Shown here piece after piece: positions 20,020-27,528 of a stretch of 41,107 nt of DNA (position 1 is the first letter of the stretch; every line of letters starts with the position of its first letter). The stretch spans positions 1 to 41,107 of the forward strand of contig NZ_FYDG01000018.1 in assembly GCF_900187365.1 (NCBI RefSeq), read 5' to 3'. The translations under genes were made by a program, and so were the position numbers. The notes under the pieces were generated by a model. It did no database searches. It was not told the origin of the DNA and saw only the letters and a list, made by a program, of their open reading frames with translations. The stretch is from Rhodoblastus acidophilus (lineage in GTDB: Bacteria; Pseudomonadota; Alphaproteobacteria; Rhizobiales; Beijerinckiaceae).

Positions 20020-20316
20020 ATGCCGCATCAATCCGTGAAATCCGAGCTTTCGGGCGTCGAGATGACGAAGAGGCGCAACCAGTTGGTGCTGGATCAGGCG
20101 AAATCCGTCGGCCTCATTGGCGCCGCCAAGGACGCGCGCGTCTCCGGCCGTGTTTCCGGCCATCTGCTCGCGGCGGCCAAGGCGCGCGCCCAGGTCAGTT
20201 CCGACACCGACCTGATCGAACTCGCCTTGTCACGTCTCGCGCTCGAAGACGATTTCGGGGTCAAGCTGCTTCGTCGTGAGGGCTCCGTTCCCAAGGGCCT
20301 CGACCTTGAGTTTTGA
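20020..20316 (+). CDS. VapB-like antitoxin
   Basis: 98 residues from the ATG at 20020, chosen because AAGGAG lies 6 bases upstream; the earlier TTG at 19999 precedes that site. The N-terminus is basic. Residues around 40-75 contain a V-S-G-R-V-S-G-H-L-L segment and an S-D-T-D-L-I-E-L-A-L-S-R-L-A-L-E helix, as in antitoxins paired with PIN toxins in Rhizobiales, and the C-terminus is KGLDLEF. Antitoxins of this kind bind DNA through the N-terminal part and cover the toxin active site with the C-terminal part. The stop overlaps the toxin start, indicating translational coupling. Assignment rests on the pairing and the helix pattern. Confidence 0.7.
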   Translation: MPHQSVKSELSGVEMTKRRNQLVLDQAKSVGLIGAAKDARVSGRVSGHLLAAAKARAQVSSDTDLIELALSRLALEDDFGVKLLRREGSVPKGLDLEF

Positions 20317-20878
20317 GCTTTCAAGCGCCCTCAACCGGATCAAGCCGCAAAAACAAAAAGCGGTTCTCATGCGCCGAGCGGATGGCGACCTGCCGTTTGT
20401 CGACGACGAGCCTCTTGTCGGCGGCCCCCTGCTTTACGACACCACCGTCTATATCGATGTGTTGCAGGGCAACGCTCCGGACGCGCTCAAGAGCCTCATC
20501 GCCATGCGCATCTGTGAGCATTCGGCTGTCTGCCTGTCCGAGCTCACGCATGCTTTCGGCCGCCTCGATCCCGGGCATGCCGACACGAAAAAGAGTTTGG
20601 CGGCGATCAAGGGTGTCGTGGACGACATCCCCGCCCATCGGCTGCATGCGCCGATCGCTAGGACATGGGGCGAAGCGGGCATCCTGGCCGGCCTCCTCAT
20701 ACGCCTTGCGGGAACATCGCCGTCGCAAGGCCAGGACCGCAAATTCCTCAACGACGCGCTGATCTATTTGCAGGCGCAAGCGCTGGGCGCGACCGTCCTG
20801 ACCCGTAACATTCGCGATTTCGATTATCTCAGTCAAATTGCGCCCGGAGGTCGTGTCCTCTTCTATCGCAAACTTTGA
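20306..20878 (+). CDS. PIN-domain (VapC-like) toxin
   Basis: 190 residues if translation starts at the TTG at 20306, which overlaps the antitoxin stop; an ATG at 20369 is the alternative. PIN-type acidic residues are visible: Asp45 in LLYDTTVYID, Glu79 in C-L-S-E-L, Asp150 in F-L-N-D-A-L and Asp171 in TRNIRDFDYL. PIN toxins are Mg-dependent ribonucleases that cleave tRNA or rRNA. All four acidic positions are present, so it is probably active. The N-terminal extension before the first strand is longer than in typical 130-residue VapC proteins. Confidence 0.75.
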   Translation: MSFELSSALNRIKPQKQKAVLMRRADGDLPFVDDEPLVGGPLLYDTTVYIDVLQGNAPDALKSLIAMRICEHSAVCLSELTHAFGRLDPGHADTKKSLAAIKGVVDDIPAHRLHAPIARTWGEAGILAGLLIRLAGTSPSQGQDRKFLNDALIYLQAQALGATVLTRNIRDFDYLSQIAPGGRVLFYRKL

Positions 20879-21015
20879 TCGGAACAACGCGCGCGGTGCG
20901 CTGAGAGGCGCGAGGCGGAGCCGCTGGCGTAGGAGCGGAGGCGGCGGGTGGCCGTGAGAAAATGATCAGCAAACGGTTCTTCTCAAGATCGATAACCCGC
21001 CCCTTATCGATAGTG

Positions 21016-21125
21016 AGGAGGCCTGCCCGCCGCGCGAGGAGCGCAGCGGAGAAGCCAAGGTCACGTCGATATTGCTTGCGGGAGAGCACCCTGGCTTCCC
21101 CCTAACGACCGCAGGCAGGCCGCCT
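21016..21125. repeat. Nested inverted repeats, about 110 bp
   Basis: Outer arms 21016-21027 and 21114-21125 match at 11 of 12 positions (AGGAGGCCTGCC against AGGCGGCCTGCC). Inner arms 21048-21060 and 21089-21101 match at 11 of 13. Together they could fold into one long stem-loop. It may be a miniature mobile element or a structured RNA. The rest of 20879-21266 holds no gene that I can support. Confidence 0.5.
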
Positions 21126-21266
21126 AAAAACATCAGCGTCAGCGGATGGAAGCCCGAAGGGGCCGAAACTACCTGCGGGTTACGATTCCGTGCTCGGACT
21201 TCGTTTCTGATCGTCGACGTTCGCAATTCCATTTCTATTGAAAGATTATTGTGGTATTAATTTCTC

Positions 21267-21656
21267 ATGAAAGCTGCGTCAAAGTCTCCCAAGACCCCGT
21301 CCCCATCGAAGGAAACCGCTGTCATTGCAAAAGCGACGCTTCGCGCCGCCGAGCGGCTTGGCCTGACCGCCAAGATGCTCGGCAAGGTGATCGGCGTTTC
21401 CGAACCGACGGTTTCGCGGCTCAAGACCGGCGCCACAGTTCTGGAGCGGGATGGCAAGCCGTTCGAACTTTCGGTGCTGTTCGTGCGATTGTTCCGGGCT
21501 CTGGACGCGATGACCGGCGGCGACGAGGCCGTGGCCCGCGTTTGGCTCACCAGCCCGAACCTTGTGTTCAACGATGCGCCGATCAATCGGATCATGACGA
21601 TCGCCGGTCTGGTGGACGTCATCGCCTATCTGGACGCCCGTCGTGCGATCGTTTGA
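21267..21656 (+). CDS. Xre/MbcA/ParS-type antitoxin of a RES toxin
   Basis: 129 residues from the ATG at 21267. Residues about 25-65 form a helix-turn-helix region with the V-I-G-V-S-E-P-T-V-S-R-L-K-T-G recognition helix. The C-terminal 45 residues (from V-W-L-T-S-P-N, then P-I-N-R-I-M-T-I-A-G-L-V-D-V-I-A-Y-L-D-A) match the ParS/MbcA toxin-binding domain. In RES/Xre systems this protein binds the toxin and the shared promoter. Its last 14 bases overlap the toxin frame. The promoter was not identified with confidence; the 25 bases before the ATG are AT-rich. Confidence 0.85.
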   Translation: MKAASKSPKTPSPSKETAVIAKATLRAAERLGLTAKMLGKVIGVSEPTVSRLKTGATVLERDGKPFELSVLFVRLFRALDAMTGGDEAVARVWLTSPNLVFNDAPINRIMTIAGLVDVIAYLDARRAIV

Positions 21657-22392
21657 TGTTCGACTATACGAAGGCGTCGGTTGGAGATTGGTCGAAGCGC
21701 AACATAAGGTTTCAACTCTCAAGCTGACGGATGATCTCGAAGAACAGGAGATTCTCGAAAGCCTGATAGAGCAGACCAAGCCGGATATGCCCGCCGAATG
21801 CCGCACGCTCGATTATTTGCTGGCGACGCCTTTTCGCTATGGGGCGATCTACCCGCACGGCTCGCGGTTTCGCCGCGCGGGCAAGACGCCCGGCGTATTC
21901 TACGCTGCGGAGCAGCCGGAAACCGCCATGGCGGAACTCGCCTTTTATCGACTGCTGTTTTTCGCGGAGTCGCCCCAGACGCCTTGGCCAGTCAACCCGT
22001 TTGAGTTCACCGCCTTTTCGGTGGCGTTGCGGACGGAGCGCAGCCTGGACCTCACCGCGGCGCCCCTCTCCGATGAGCGGGCGACCTGGACGCACCCAAC
22101 CGACTATTCCGCTTGCCAAGCGCTGGCCGACGACGCGCGCGCCGATCATATCGCGCTGTTGCGCTATGAATCCGTGCGTGATCCGCAACACGGCAAGAAC
22201 CTCGCCGTGCTCGATCGCGCCGTCTTCGCCGAGCCGCGCCCGCTGGAGCGCCGCACGTGGCGGCTAAAAGTCGGCCCGGCCGGCGCCCATGCGATCTGCG
22301 AATTTCCCGTCGGGAAGATTGGTTTTGATCGCGCCGCCTTCGCCGCCGATCCGCGCATCGCGGGGTTTGTCTGGGAGCGGCCGGGAGGGTGA
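21643..22392 (+). CDS. RES-domain toxin
   Basis: 249 residues from the GTG at 21643, inside the 3' end of the antitoxin. The RES domain lies in the middle: an Arg-rich G-S-R-F-R-R segment, then P-G-V-F-Y-A-A and E-T-A-M-A-E-L-A-F-Y, which supply the Arg, Tyr and Glu of the NAD-binding site. RES toxins resemble ADP-ribosyltransferases and deplete NAD+ by phosphorolysis or hydrolysis, or modify target proteins. At 249 residues it is longer than the 160-residue short RES form and fits the longer class. It appears intact and complete with its antitoxin. Confidence 0.85.
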   Translation: MRSFDVRLYEGVGWRLVEAQHKVSTLKLTDDLEEQEILESLIEQTKPDMPAECRTLDYLLATPFRYGAIYPHGSRFRRAGKTPGVFYAAEQPETAMAELAFYRLLFFAESPQTPWPVNPFEFTAFSVALRTERSLDLTAAPLSDERATWTHPTDYSACQALADDARADHIALLRYESVRDPQHGKNLAVLDRAVFAEPRPLERRTWRLKVGPAGAHAICEFPVGKIGFDRAAFAADPRIAGFVWERPGG

Positions 22393-22452
22393 TGGCTCCG
22401 AGACCGCCGCTTTCGAAGCTTTGACCTATGGCATTCATTCAGGGTAGTTAAT

Positions 22453-22533
22453 GATCATCCCTGCGGATGCGGGGCTGAACTGCCCGCCGAGCCGTGGCGG
22501 ATTACAATGGTCCCCGCTCCAGCGGGGCTCGCA
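22453..22533 (+). CRISPR. Relic of a type I-E CRISPR array (two repeat-like units)
   Basis: Bases 22453-22480 and 22506-22533 each carry a C-C-C-x-G-C...G-C-G-G-G-G palindrome. The second, CCCCGCTCCAGCGGGG, differs by one base from the palindrome of the E. coli type I-E repeat. The first ends in GGGGCTGAAC, like many I-E repeats. About 25 bases separate them, shorter than a normal 32-33-base spacer, and the copies differ from each other. A broken cas1-like sequence follows 37 bases on. Alternative: unrelated hairpins. Confidence 0.45.
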
Positions 22534-22569
22534 TCTATTTGGCCGAAAGGAAATGTCGTACCTTCAGCC

Positions 22570-22696
22570 ATGCTTGGACTGGCGCCGCCCAGTCCCATCC
22601 CATGAAAGAAGGTTCCTCGATCGTTTTCATCGAATATGGCCAGATCGACGTGATCGACAGCGCCTTTGTCGTCATCGACAAGATCGGAATCACGCC
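22570..22696 (+). pseudogene. cas1: Fragment of the 5' end of type I-E cas1
   Basis: The ATG at 22570 opens MLGLAPPSPIP and then meets a stop. One frame over, starting at 22602, follows M-K-E-G-S-S-I-V-F-I-E-Y-G-Q-I-D-V-I-D-S, continuing A-F-V-V-I-D-K-x-G-I. Joined by a single-base frameshift, they align with the first 40 residues of Cas1 from type I-E systems, whose E. coli member has NPIPLKDRVS followed by a Y-G-Q-I-D-V-I-D-G-A-F-V segment. Similarity ends near 22690, exactly where the leftward nitrogenase-like K gene stops. The remaining 250 or so residues of Cas1 are missing. This looks like a CRISPR-Cas locus cut off at a recombination junction. Confidence 0.7.
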
Positions 22697-23991
22697 CGCG
22701 CGGCCGCGCGCTTCGTCTCCACAACCGGCGTCTGCGCCGCCGTGAGTGCGGCGAGCAGGCGAGCGACGCCGCGCGCGCCGGTAAAACCGCCAGACAAGGC
22801 GGCGCGGCCGCCGAGATCGGCGATCGGCGCGAAAGGGATGGCCAGTTCGCCGGCCAGCGCGCCGTAACGCGCGCCCGCGATCAGGAAATCCGGTTCGGCG
22901 TCGCGGATCGCCGCCTTGACGGCTGCCCCATCGGCCGTCGAGATCACCCGCCCGGCGAAAGCGGAAAGGCCGGAGTCGCCCGTGGGTTCGTCGGTCAGCA
23001 CCAGCGCCCGCCCGTCCCAGCCCAGGTTCGTGACCAGGAAGCGGGCGATCGGCCCCGCGATCACGCTGTTGCCGGCGATGGCGACACGGCGCCGGCCAAG
23101 ACGGCTCAACGCCAAAAGCGTTTCGTCGAGCGCGAAATCCTCGAAGCGCCGTTCGGAAATCAGCAGGCGCTCGACCGCCGCATCGTCGATCAGCGAAGTC
23201 GCCGCGGCGAGGCGGCGCAGCAGATCTTGGACGGCGTCGGCGCCGACCGGCAGTCCCTCGACCGCCACGATGGGAACGCCGGCCTTGGCCTTCAACGCCT
23301 CGGCGGGCGCCAGCCCCCAGGGCGACAGCACGAGGCTCGCCACGGCCTTGGGCAGAGCCGCCAGGGAAGACAGGCCTCCGCCCGGCCCGAAAATCGGATT
23401 GGCGACGAGGCCGACCGCAGCCAGCAGCCGGCTGATTTCGTCGAGATCGGACGCCCAGGTCTCGTCATAACGGGGAACGACGCCGAAAATATTGACCAGT
23501 CCCGGCGCTGCCGGCGCGGCCGGCAATCGAAGTTCGTCCACCCGCGCCGCCAGGGCGGCGAGAACCCGTTCGTAGCCGCCATGGGCGGAGCCGAGAAAAC
23601 CGGCGGCCCCGACATCGATCACCGACTCGCCCTGCGTGACGGCCTCCCGCACCATGGCGGGAACGTCGTCGCCGATCATTTCGGTCGGGCATCCCGTGAT
23701 CACCACCAGCAGACCGCGCGGCAGCACGCTCAGGGTGTTCTTGATCTGCTCGCGCAGCCGCGAGGCGCCGCCGAACACAATGTGCTTCTCGGCCAGATTG
23801 GTGGAGGAAATCGGCGACAGATGGATCGGCGCGCCGCGAAACCCTTGCGCGCCCGCCGTGGCGAAAGCGCCGCGCAAGGCGCAGCCCGGCGTCGAGTGCA
23901 CCAGAGGCGTCACGCCCTCGATCGCTGCGACCGTGGCCAGCGCGCCATGCAGGGCGCAGCCGTCATGGAATCCGACCAGCGGACGGGACAT
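22690..23991 (-). CDS. Nitrogenase-like component 1 subunit, K/N-type (three cluster cysteines)
   Basis: 433 residues. The start ATG (23991-23989) overlaps the preceding gene's TAA by one base and has a full GGAGGTG site 5 bases upstream. Cysteines occur only at 12 (H-D-G-C-A-L-H-G), 37 (S-T-P-G-C-A-L-R-G) and 101 (I-T-G-C-P-T-E-M-I-G-D-D). Their spacing of 25 then 64 is close to the three cluster ligands of BchN in dark-operative protochlorophyllide reductase. An S-T-N-L-x-E-K-x-I-V-F-G-G motif at 63-75 is typical of NifK/E/N relatives. NifK is about 520 residues; this is shorter. By homology it is one half of a catalytic heterotetramer receiving electrons from the NifH-like protein. Its 3' end abuts the cas1 relic. 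Confidence 0.85.
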   Translation of the reverse strand: MSRPLVGFHDGCALHGALATVAAIEGVTPLVHSTPGCALRGAFATAGAQGFRGAPIHLSPISSTNLAEKHIVFGGASRLREQIKNTLSVLPRGLLVVITGCPTEMIGDDVPAMVREAVTQGESVIDVGAAGFLGSAHGGYERVLAALAARVDELRLPAAPAAPGLVNIFGVVPRYDETWASDLDEISRLLAAVGLVANPIFGPGGGLSSLAALPKAVASLVLSPWGLAPAEALKAKAGVPIVAVEGLPVGADAVQDLLRRLAAATSLIDDAAVERLLISERRFEDFALDETLLALSRLGRRRVAIAGNSVIAGPIARFLVTNLGWDGRALVLTDEPTGDSGLSAFAGRVISTADGAAVKAAIRDAEPDFLIAGARYGALAGELAIPFAPIADLGGRAALSGGFTGARGVARLLAALTAAQTPVVETKRAAARA

Positions 23992-25349
23992 TACTTCACC
24001 TCCAGCTTGACGTGCCAGTCCGGGCTGCGGCGCAGCCAGCCGGCGGAATAGCGCGCCGAGCTGCGCGCGAGCCGCGCCGCCAGCGCGGCGCCGGCGAGGG
24101 CGTCGTCCACGGCCTTGGCGAGGGCGCGCGCGCCGGGAACGCCTATCACGGCGGCGGGGTCGAGCCGCGCGGCGGGGACGCCGAGCCGCAACGCGGCGGC
24201 GACCGCGTCGGCGGAGCCGACGACGACGTCGGGCGCGAGACGCTGCAACACATTGGCGAGTTCGAACCCCTGGGCCTCGCCGACATGGATCTGCGCCCGG
24301 GGACGGCGCGCGGAGAAGCGCGCGAGATTTTGGGCGTGAGAGCGGTCGAGATGCGGCACGGTCAAGCCGACCACCTCGCCGCCGGCCTCCTCGACGAGAT
24401 CGGACAGCGCGAAGGCGAAAGCCGAGGGTCCCGCCAGAACGACGCGCCGGCTCCGCAGGCTTTCGATCGGCGGCGACGACCCGTCGACATGGATTTCTCG
24501 GCCAACGAGATCGGCGAGGCCCGTAAGGGCCGTGGCGGTGGCCATCGGCCCGACCGGCGGCGGCGTTTCGAGAACGGGGACGCCGAACCGTTCCGCCAGG
24601 CCGGAAGCGAGCGCGTCCAGACCGTCGGGATCGAGCACGACGCTCGCGCTGGCGCGCGCCGCCCGTCGAAGGTCGGCGACATGGGCGCCGGCGGGCAGCA
24701 GGTTGACGCGCAAGCCAAGAGAATCCAGTGCAGCCACGAAATCGTCCACGGCGGCGCCCGTCCAGCATGTCAGGACATTGACGAGGTCCGGCTCGCGTTC
24801 GCCCTCCGGCGCCCCGATCAGATTGAGAAGGGCGTCGGCGGCGGCGTCGGCGCCGGTGGCGGCGATGTGGGAGCGGAACCCGTCGGTGCGCGCCCAGACC
24901 ACGGGCTTGCCGATCTGGTCGGCCACTTCGGCGACCACAGCGCGAATTTCATCGTTGTTGATCGCGACCACCGGCGATCCCAGCACCACAAGGGCGGCGG
25001 GACCGGCGGTTTCGTCCAGGCGCAGGAGCGCGCGGGCGAGGGCGTCGCCGGCGCCGAGCACGGTGTCGCGCTGGTCGAGATCGGTGACGGCGATGCGCTC
25101 CAGGGGCGCGTCGGCGCCCACCGCGCAGCCGCGCGGGCCGTGGACGACGAGACCGAGGTCTTCGACGAGTCCGAGCACATGCAGGGCGACGCTGAGATCG
25201 TCATGCGCGGCTTCCGAAAAGGTGCGGATGCGCTTTTGCGGCAGGTCGTCGCCGGCGAAATCGGCGGCCACGGCTTCGGCGTCGGCCAGACGCGCGCCGA
25301 GCGCGCCCAGGCGGGTTTCGCGGGGGAGCAGACGGGAGCGGCGCGCCAA
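23991..25349 (-). CDS. Nitrogenase-like component 1 subunit, D/B-type (single cluster cysteine)
   Basis: 452 residues from a TTG at 25349, two bases after the NifH-like stop; no better start lies near. The only cysteines are 75 (V-V-H-G-P-R-G-C-A) and 195 (N-V-L-T-C-W-T-G). Cys75 aligns by eye with NifD Cys88 and with the Asp that ligates the cluster in BchB. The usual T-G-C-P-x-E-x-I-G-D-D motif is replaced by V-L-G-S-P-V-V-A-I-N-N-D-E, so that cysteine is Ser125. The region of the NifD cofactor ligand Cys275 (around residues 235-245) has no cysteine. P-cluster and FeMo-cofactor binding of the nitrogenase type are therefore unlikely. I infer a single [4Fe-4S] cluster held with the K-type partner. 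Noticeably GC-rich. Confidence 0.8.
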   Translation of the reverse strand: MARRSRLLPRETRLGALGARLADAEAVAADFAGDDLPQKRIRTFSEAAHDDLSVALHVLGLVEDLGLVVHGPRGCAVGADAPLERIAVTDLDQRDTVLGAGDALARALLRLDETAGPAALVVLGSPVVAINNDEIRAVVAEVADQIGKPVVWARTDGFRSHIAATGADAAADALLNLIGAPEGEREPDLVNVLTCWTGAAVDDFVAALDSLGLRVNLLPAGAHVADLRRAARASASVVLDPDGLDALASGLAERFGVPVLETPPPVGPMATATALTGLADLVGREIHVDGSSPPIESLRSRRVVLAGPSAFAFALSDLVEEAGGEVVGLTVPHLDRSHAQNLARFSARRPRAQIHVGEAQGFELANVLQRLAPDVVVGSADAVAAALRLGVPAARLDPAAVIGVPGARALAKAVDDALAGAALAARLARSSARYSAGWLRRSPDWHVKLEVK

Positions 25350-25351
25350 GG

Positions 25352-26221
25352 CTAAAGCCTCGCCTCGTTGTTGGCGTCGCGCTCGACGCCGAAGATGCGG
25401 TCGCCCCAGCTCCTGGCCCAGTCCTTCAACTCCGGGCCGTTGAGCGGCCTGGGCAGGCGCGTTTCGTGATCGCCGACCACCCGGCGCGCCAACGCGCGAT
25501 AGATTTCCGCCTGCTCCGAATAGGGCTGCGCCTCGATCACCGTCTGCCCATAGAGTTCGGACTGCGCGACCGCCTGCGAGCGCGGCACATAGCCGACGAT
25601 TTCCGTTCCCGTGCGCGCGGCGAAATCGTCGAGCAACTCGCGGGCGTAGGGCGTCTGGATGCTGTTGGCGATGACGCCGCCGAGCCGCGCGCCGCCCGTG
25701 GCGGCGTATTTGTCGATGGCCTTGAACAGGTTATTGGCGGCGAACACCGCCATGAAATCCGACGAGGCCACCACGAAAGCGCTTTCCGCGATGCCGTCGC
25801 GGATCGGCACGGCGAAGCCGCCGCAGACCACGTCGCCGAGCACGTCGTAAAGCACGTAGTCCGGCTTGAATTTCTCGAACACCTGCAGTTCGTCCAGGAG
25901 GTCGACCGCGGCGGCGATGCCGCGCCCGGCGCATCCCACGCCGGGCACCGGGCCGCCGGCCTCGATGCACAGCACGCCGCCGAAGCCGATGGTCGAGATC
26001 TGCTCCAGGCTGGGCCGCGCGCGGTCGCGCAGGCTGTCGAGCACGGTGGGCAGTTCGGCGCCGCCGCGCAAGATCACGGTGGAATCGCTCTTGGGATCGC
26101 AACCGATCTGGATGACGCGGCGCCCCGATTCCGCGAGGGCGGCGCTGATGTTCGAGGTCGTGGTGGACTTGCCGATGCCGCCCTTGCCGTAAATGGCGAT
26201 ATGCTTGGGTGTCGAGCTCAA
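25352..26221 (-). CDS. NifH/BchL-like ATP-dependent iron-sulfur reductase
   Basis: 289 residues from a TTG at 26221, with GAGGAG 7 bases upstream; no ATG or GTG precedes the P-loop, so the TTG is needed. The Walker A motif Y-G-K-G-G-I-G-K-S-T is at 11-20. The [4Fe-4S] ligands Cys97 (P-G-V-G-C-A-G-R-G) and Cys133 (D-V-V-C-G-G-F) match NifH Cys97 and Cys132. Arg100, the ADP-ribosylation site of some NifH proteins, is conserved. It is the electron donor that couples ATP hydrolysis to reduction of the D/K-like component. NifH, BchL, BchX, CfbC and others share these features, so the motifs alone do not fix the pathway. It lies 38 bases after the radical SAM gene, in one operon. Confidence 0.92.
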   Translation of the reverse strand: MSSTPKHIAIYGKGGIGKSTTTSNISAALAESGRRVIQIGCDPKSDSTVILRGGAELPTVLDSLRDRARPSLEQISTIGFGGVLCIEAGGPVPGVGCAGRGIAAAVDLLDELQVFEKFKPDYVLYDVLGDVVCGGFAVPIRDGIAESAFVVASSDFMAVFAANNLFKAIDKYAATGGARLGGVIANSIQTPYARELLDDFAARTGTEIVGYVPRSQAVAQSELYGQTVIEAQPYSEQAEIYRALARRVVGDHETRLPRPLNGPELKDWARSWGDRIFGVERDANNEARL

Positions 26222-26259
26222 GAAATTTCTCCTCGCGCTGCTGAAAGAGGCCGGTCGAA

Positions 26260-27483
26260 TTACTCGGCGGCGGCGGCGAACTTGCTTTGCTTGAAGATCG
26301 GCAGCGTCTCGCGCTCGATGCGCCAGATGTCGTGCTGCAACGTTTCAACGCCCGCATTGGAATCGTAAAGATTGGCCCAGGTGAAGCCCGCCTTGCCCCA
26401 GATCGACGCGATCTGGTGGGCGAGGTCGATGTACCAGGCCGGCTCCGGCGCGCGATGGCCGTAAAGCTCGGAACCCGGATTAGGGCACCAAACGCTCGCG
26501 GTGGCGACCACGCCCTTGTTGGACAAATATTCGACGCCCTTGAGCGTCGAGCGCTTCGGCTCGATGCCGGCGACAATGTTCGAGCGCACATGGCCGTGGC
26601 CGAACACCTTGACCGCATATTCCAACGCCGCGCGCCAATGGTCCCAGCCGCCGCTTTCGCGCGACTTGCCGGGGCAGATCACGTCGTAAATGCCCTTTTC
26701 CCAGATTTCGATGTTCATCGCCGTGGTGCGGAAGCCGGCCTCCTTGAAGCGGTCGATGTTGCGCAGGTCGATCGGCGCGGCGACCACGGCGGTTCCGTTG
26801 AAATCCTCGACGCCGCCATAACGCTGGATCGCCTCGGCCACATCGTTGTAATATTCCAGCTCGCGCCGCTCGGGGATGACGCCGCCGGAGATGGTGACCT
26901 TGTCGACGAGGTTGAGGCGGCGCGCCTCGGCGTAAACCTCGCCGATCTGCCGGGCGCTCTTCCAGAAAACGCCCTCACGCTCGCCATAAGTGTCGGCGGT
27001 GAAATTGATGTTGCAGAACAGGCAGTCTTCGCCCTTCTCCTTGTAGGAGCATTCGTTGGAATAGGCGACGAACAGCTGCCGCTCGGCGCCGAGCAGGCCG
27101 ATGGTCTCCATGGCGGCGCCGTCGCTGGTCTTCTTGCCGTAATAGCCGGGGCGCTCGGGGAAGGTCGCTTCGGAAAGCTCATGATCGCCGCGCGCGACAA
27201 TGACGCGCCCGCCATCGAGCGTCAGGCGGTTCTGCGCCTTGGGATTCCATCGGAACGGCACGACAAGGCCGAGCGGCAGCCGGCAATACGCCGGAAGCTG
27301 GCCCTTGTAGACCTCGAAATCCATCGCGAACAGGCAGTGCACCGCTTCCTGCGTCTTCACGCCCGGCGCGATGGATTGCAACGTCTGCGAATCGATGGCG
27401 AGGCCATCGGTCTGCAATTCGGCTTTCAGGGCAAGTTCCTGATACAGGCGGTCTTTCAATCCGATTTCCGATGTCGCCATCAT
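26260..27483 (-). CDS. Radical SAM protein of the nitrogenase-like operon
   Basis: 407 residues from an ATG at 27483 (a second ATG follows directly), with AGGAGA upstream. Cys145, Cys154 and Cys157 form C-x8-C-x2-C (E-C-S-Y-K-E-K-G-E-D-C-L-F-C), an unusual spacing for the SAM-binding [4Fe-4S] site, normally C-x3-C-x2-C. An I-S-G-G motif near residue 199 fits the GGE position, and a barrel follows. A roughly 140-residue N-terminal extension precedes it. No extra cluster-binding cysteine set is evident at the C-terminus, unlike NifB. It is the first gene of the operon, so it may build or modify the substrate or a cofactor of the reductase; this is inference. Confidence 0.8.
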   Translation of the reverse strand: MMATSEIGLKDRLYQELALKAELQTDGLAIDSQTLQSIAPGVKTQEAVHCLFAMDFEVYKGQLPAYCRLPLGLVVPFRWNPKAQNRLTLDGGRVIVARGDHELSEATFPERPGYYGKKTSDGAAMETIGLLGAERQLFVAYSNECSYKEKGEDCLFCNINFTADTYGEREGVFWKSARQIGEVYAEARRLNLVDKVTISGGVIPERRELEYYNDVAEAIQRYGGVEDFNGTAVVAAPIDLRNIDRFKEAGFRTTAMNIEIWEKGIYDVICPGKSRESGGWDHWRAALEYAVKVFGHGHVRSNIVAGIEPKRSTLKGVEYLSNKGVVATASVWCPNPGSELYGHRAPEPAWYIDLAHQIASIWGKAGFTWANLYDSNAGVETLQHDIWRIERETLPIFKQSKFAAAAE

Positions 27484-27528
27484 GTCTCTCCTGTTCTGGA
27501 AAAAGGGTGGCGACGCCTAATGCCGCCT

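Noticed and set aside
22666-24051. Plus-strand reading frame opposite the K-type gene
   Set aside because: Shadow of the minus-strand gene, with Arg/Gln-rich composition typical of such artefacts.
23992-24768. Upstream extension of the K-type gene beyond the ATG at 23991
   Set aside because: The extension lies wholly over the D-type gene, is Arg-rich and has no family similarity, whereas the ATG has a full ribosome site.
24012-25355. Long plus-strand reading frame opposite the D-type gene
   Set aside because: It is a high-GC shadow; the minus-strand frame carries nitrogenase-family motifs and proper coupling to its neighbours.
22690-26221. Assignment as nifHDK, bchLNB, bchXYZ or the methylthio-alkane reductase genes
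   Set aside because: The D-type subunit lacks the P-cluster and cofactor cysteines of nitrogenase and, as far as I know, of methylthio-alkane reductase. No chlorophyll-pathway gene is nearby, and the operon starts with an unusual radical SAM gene.
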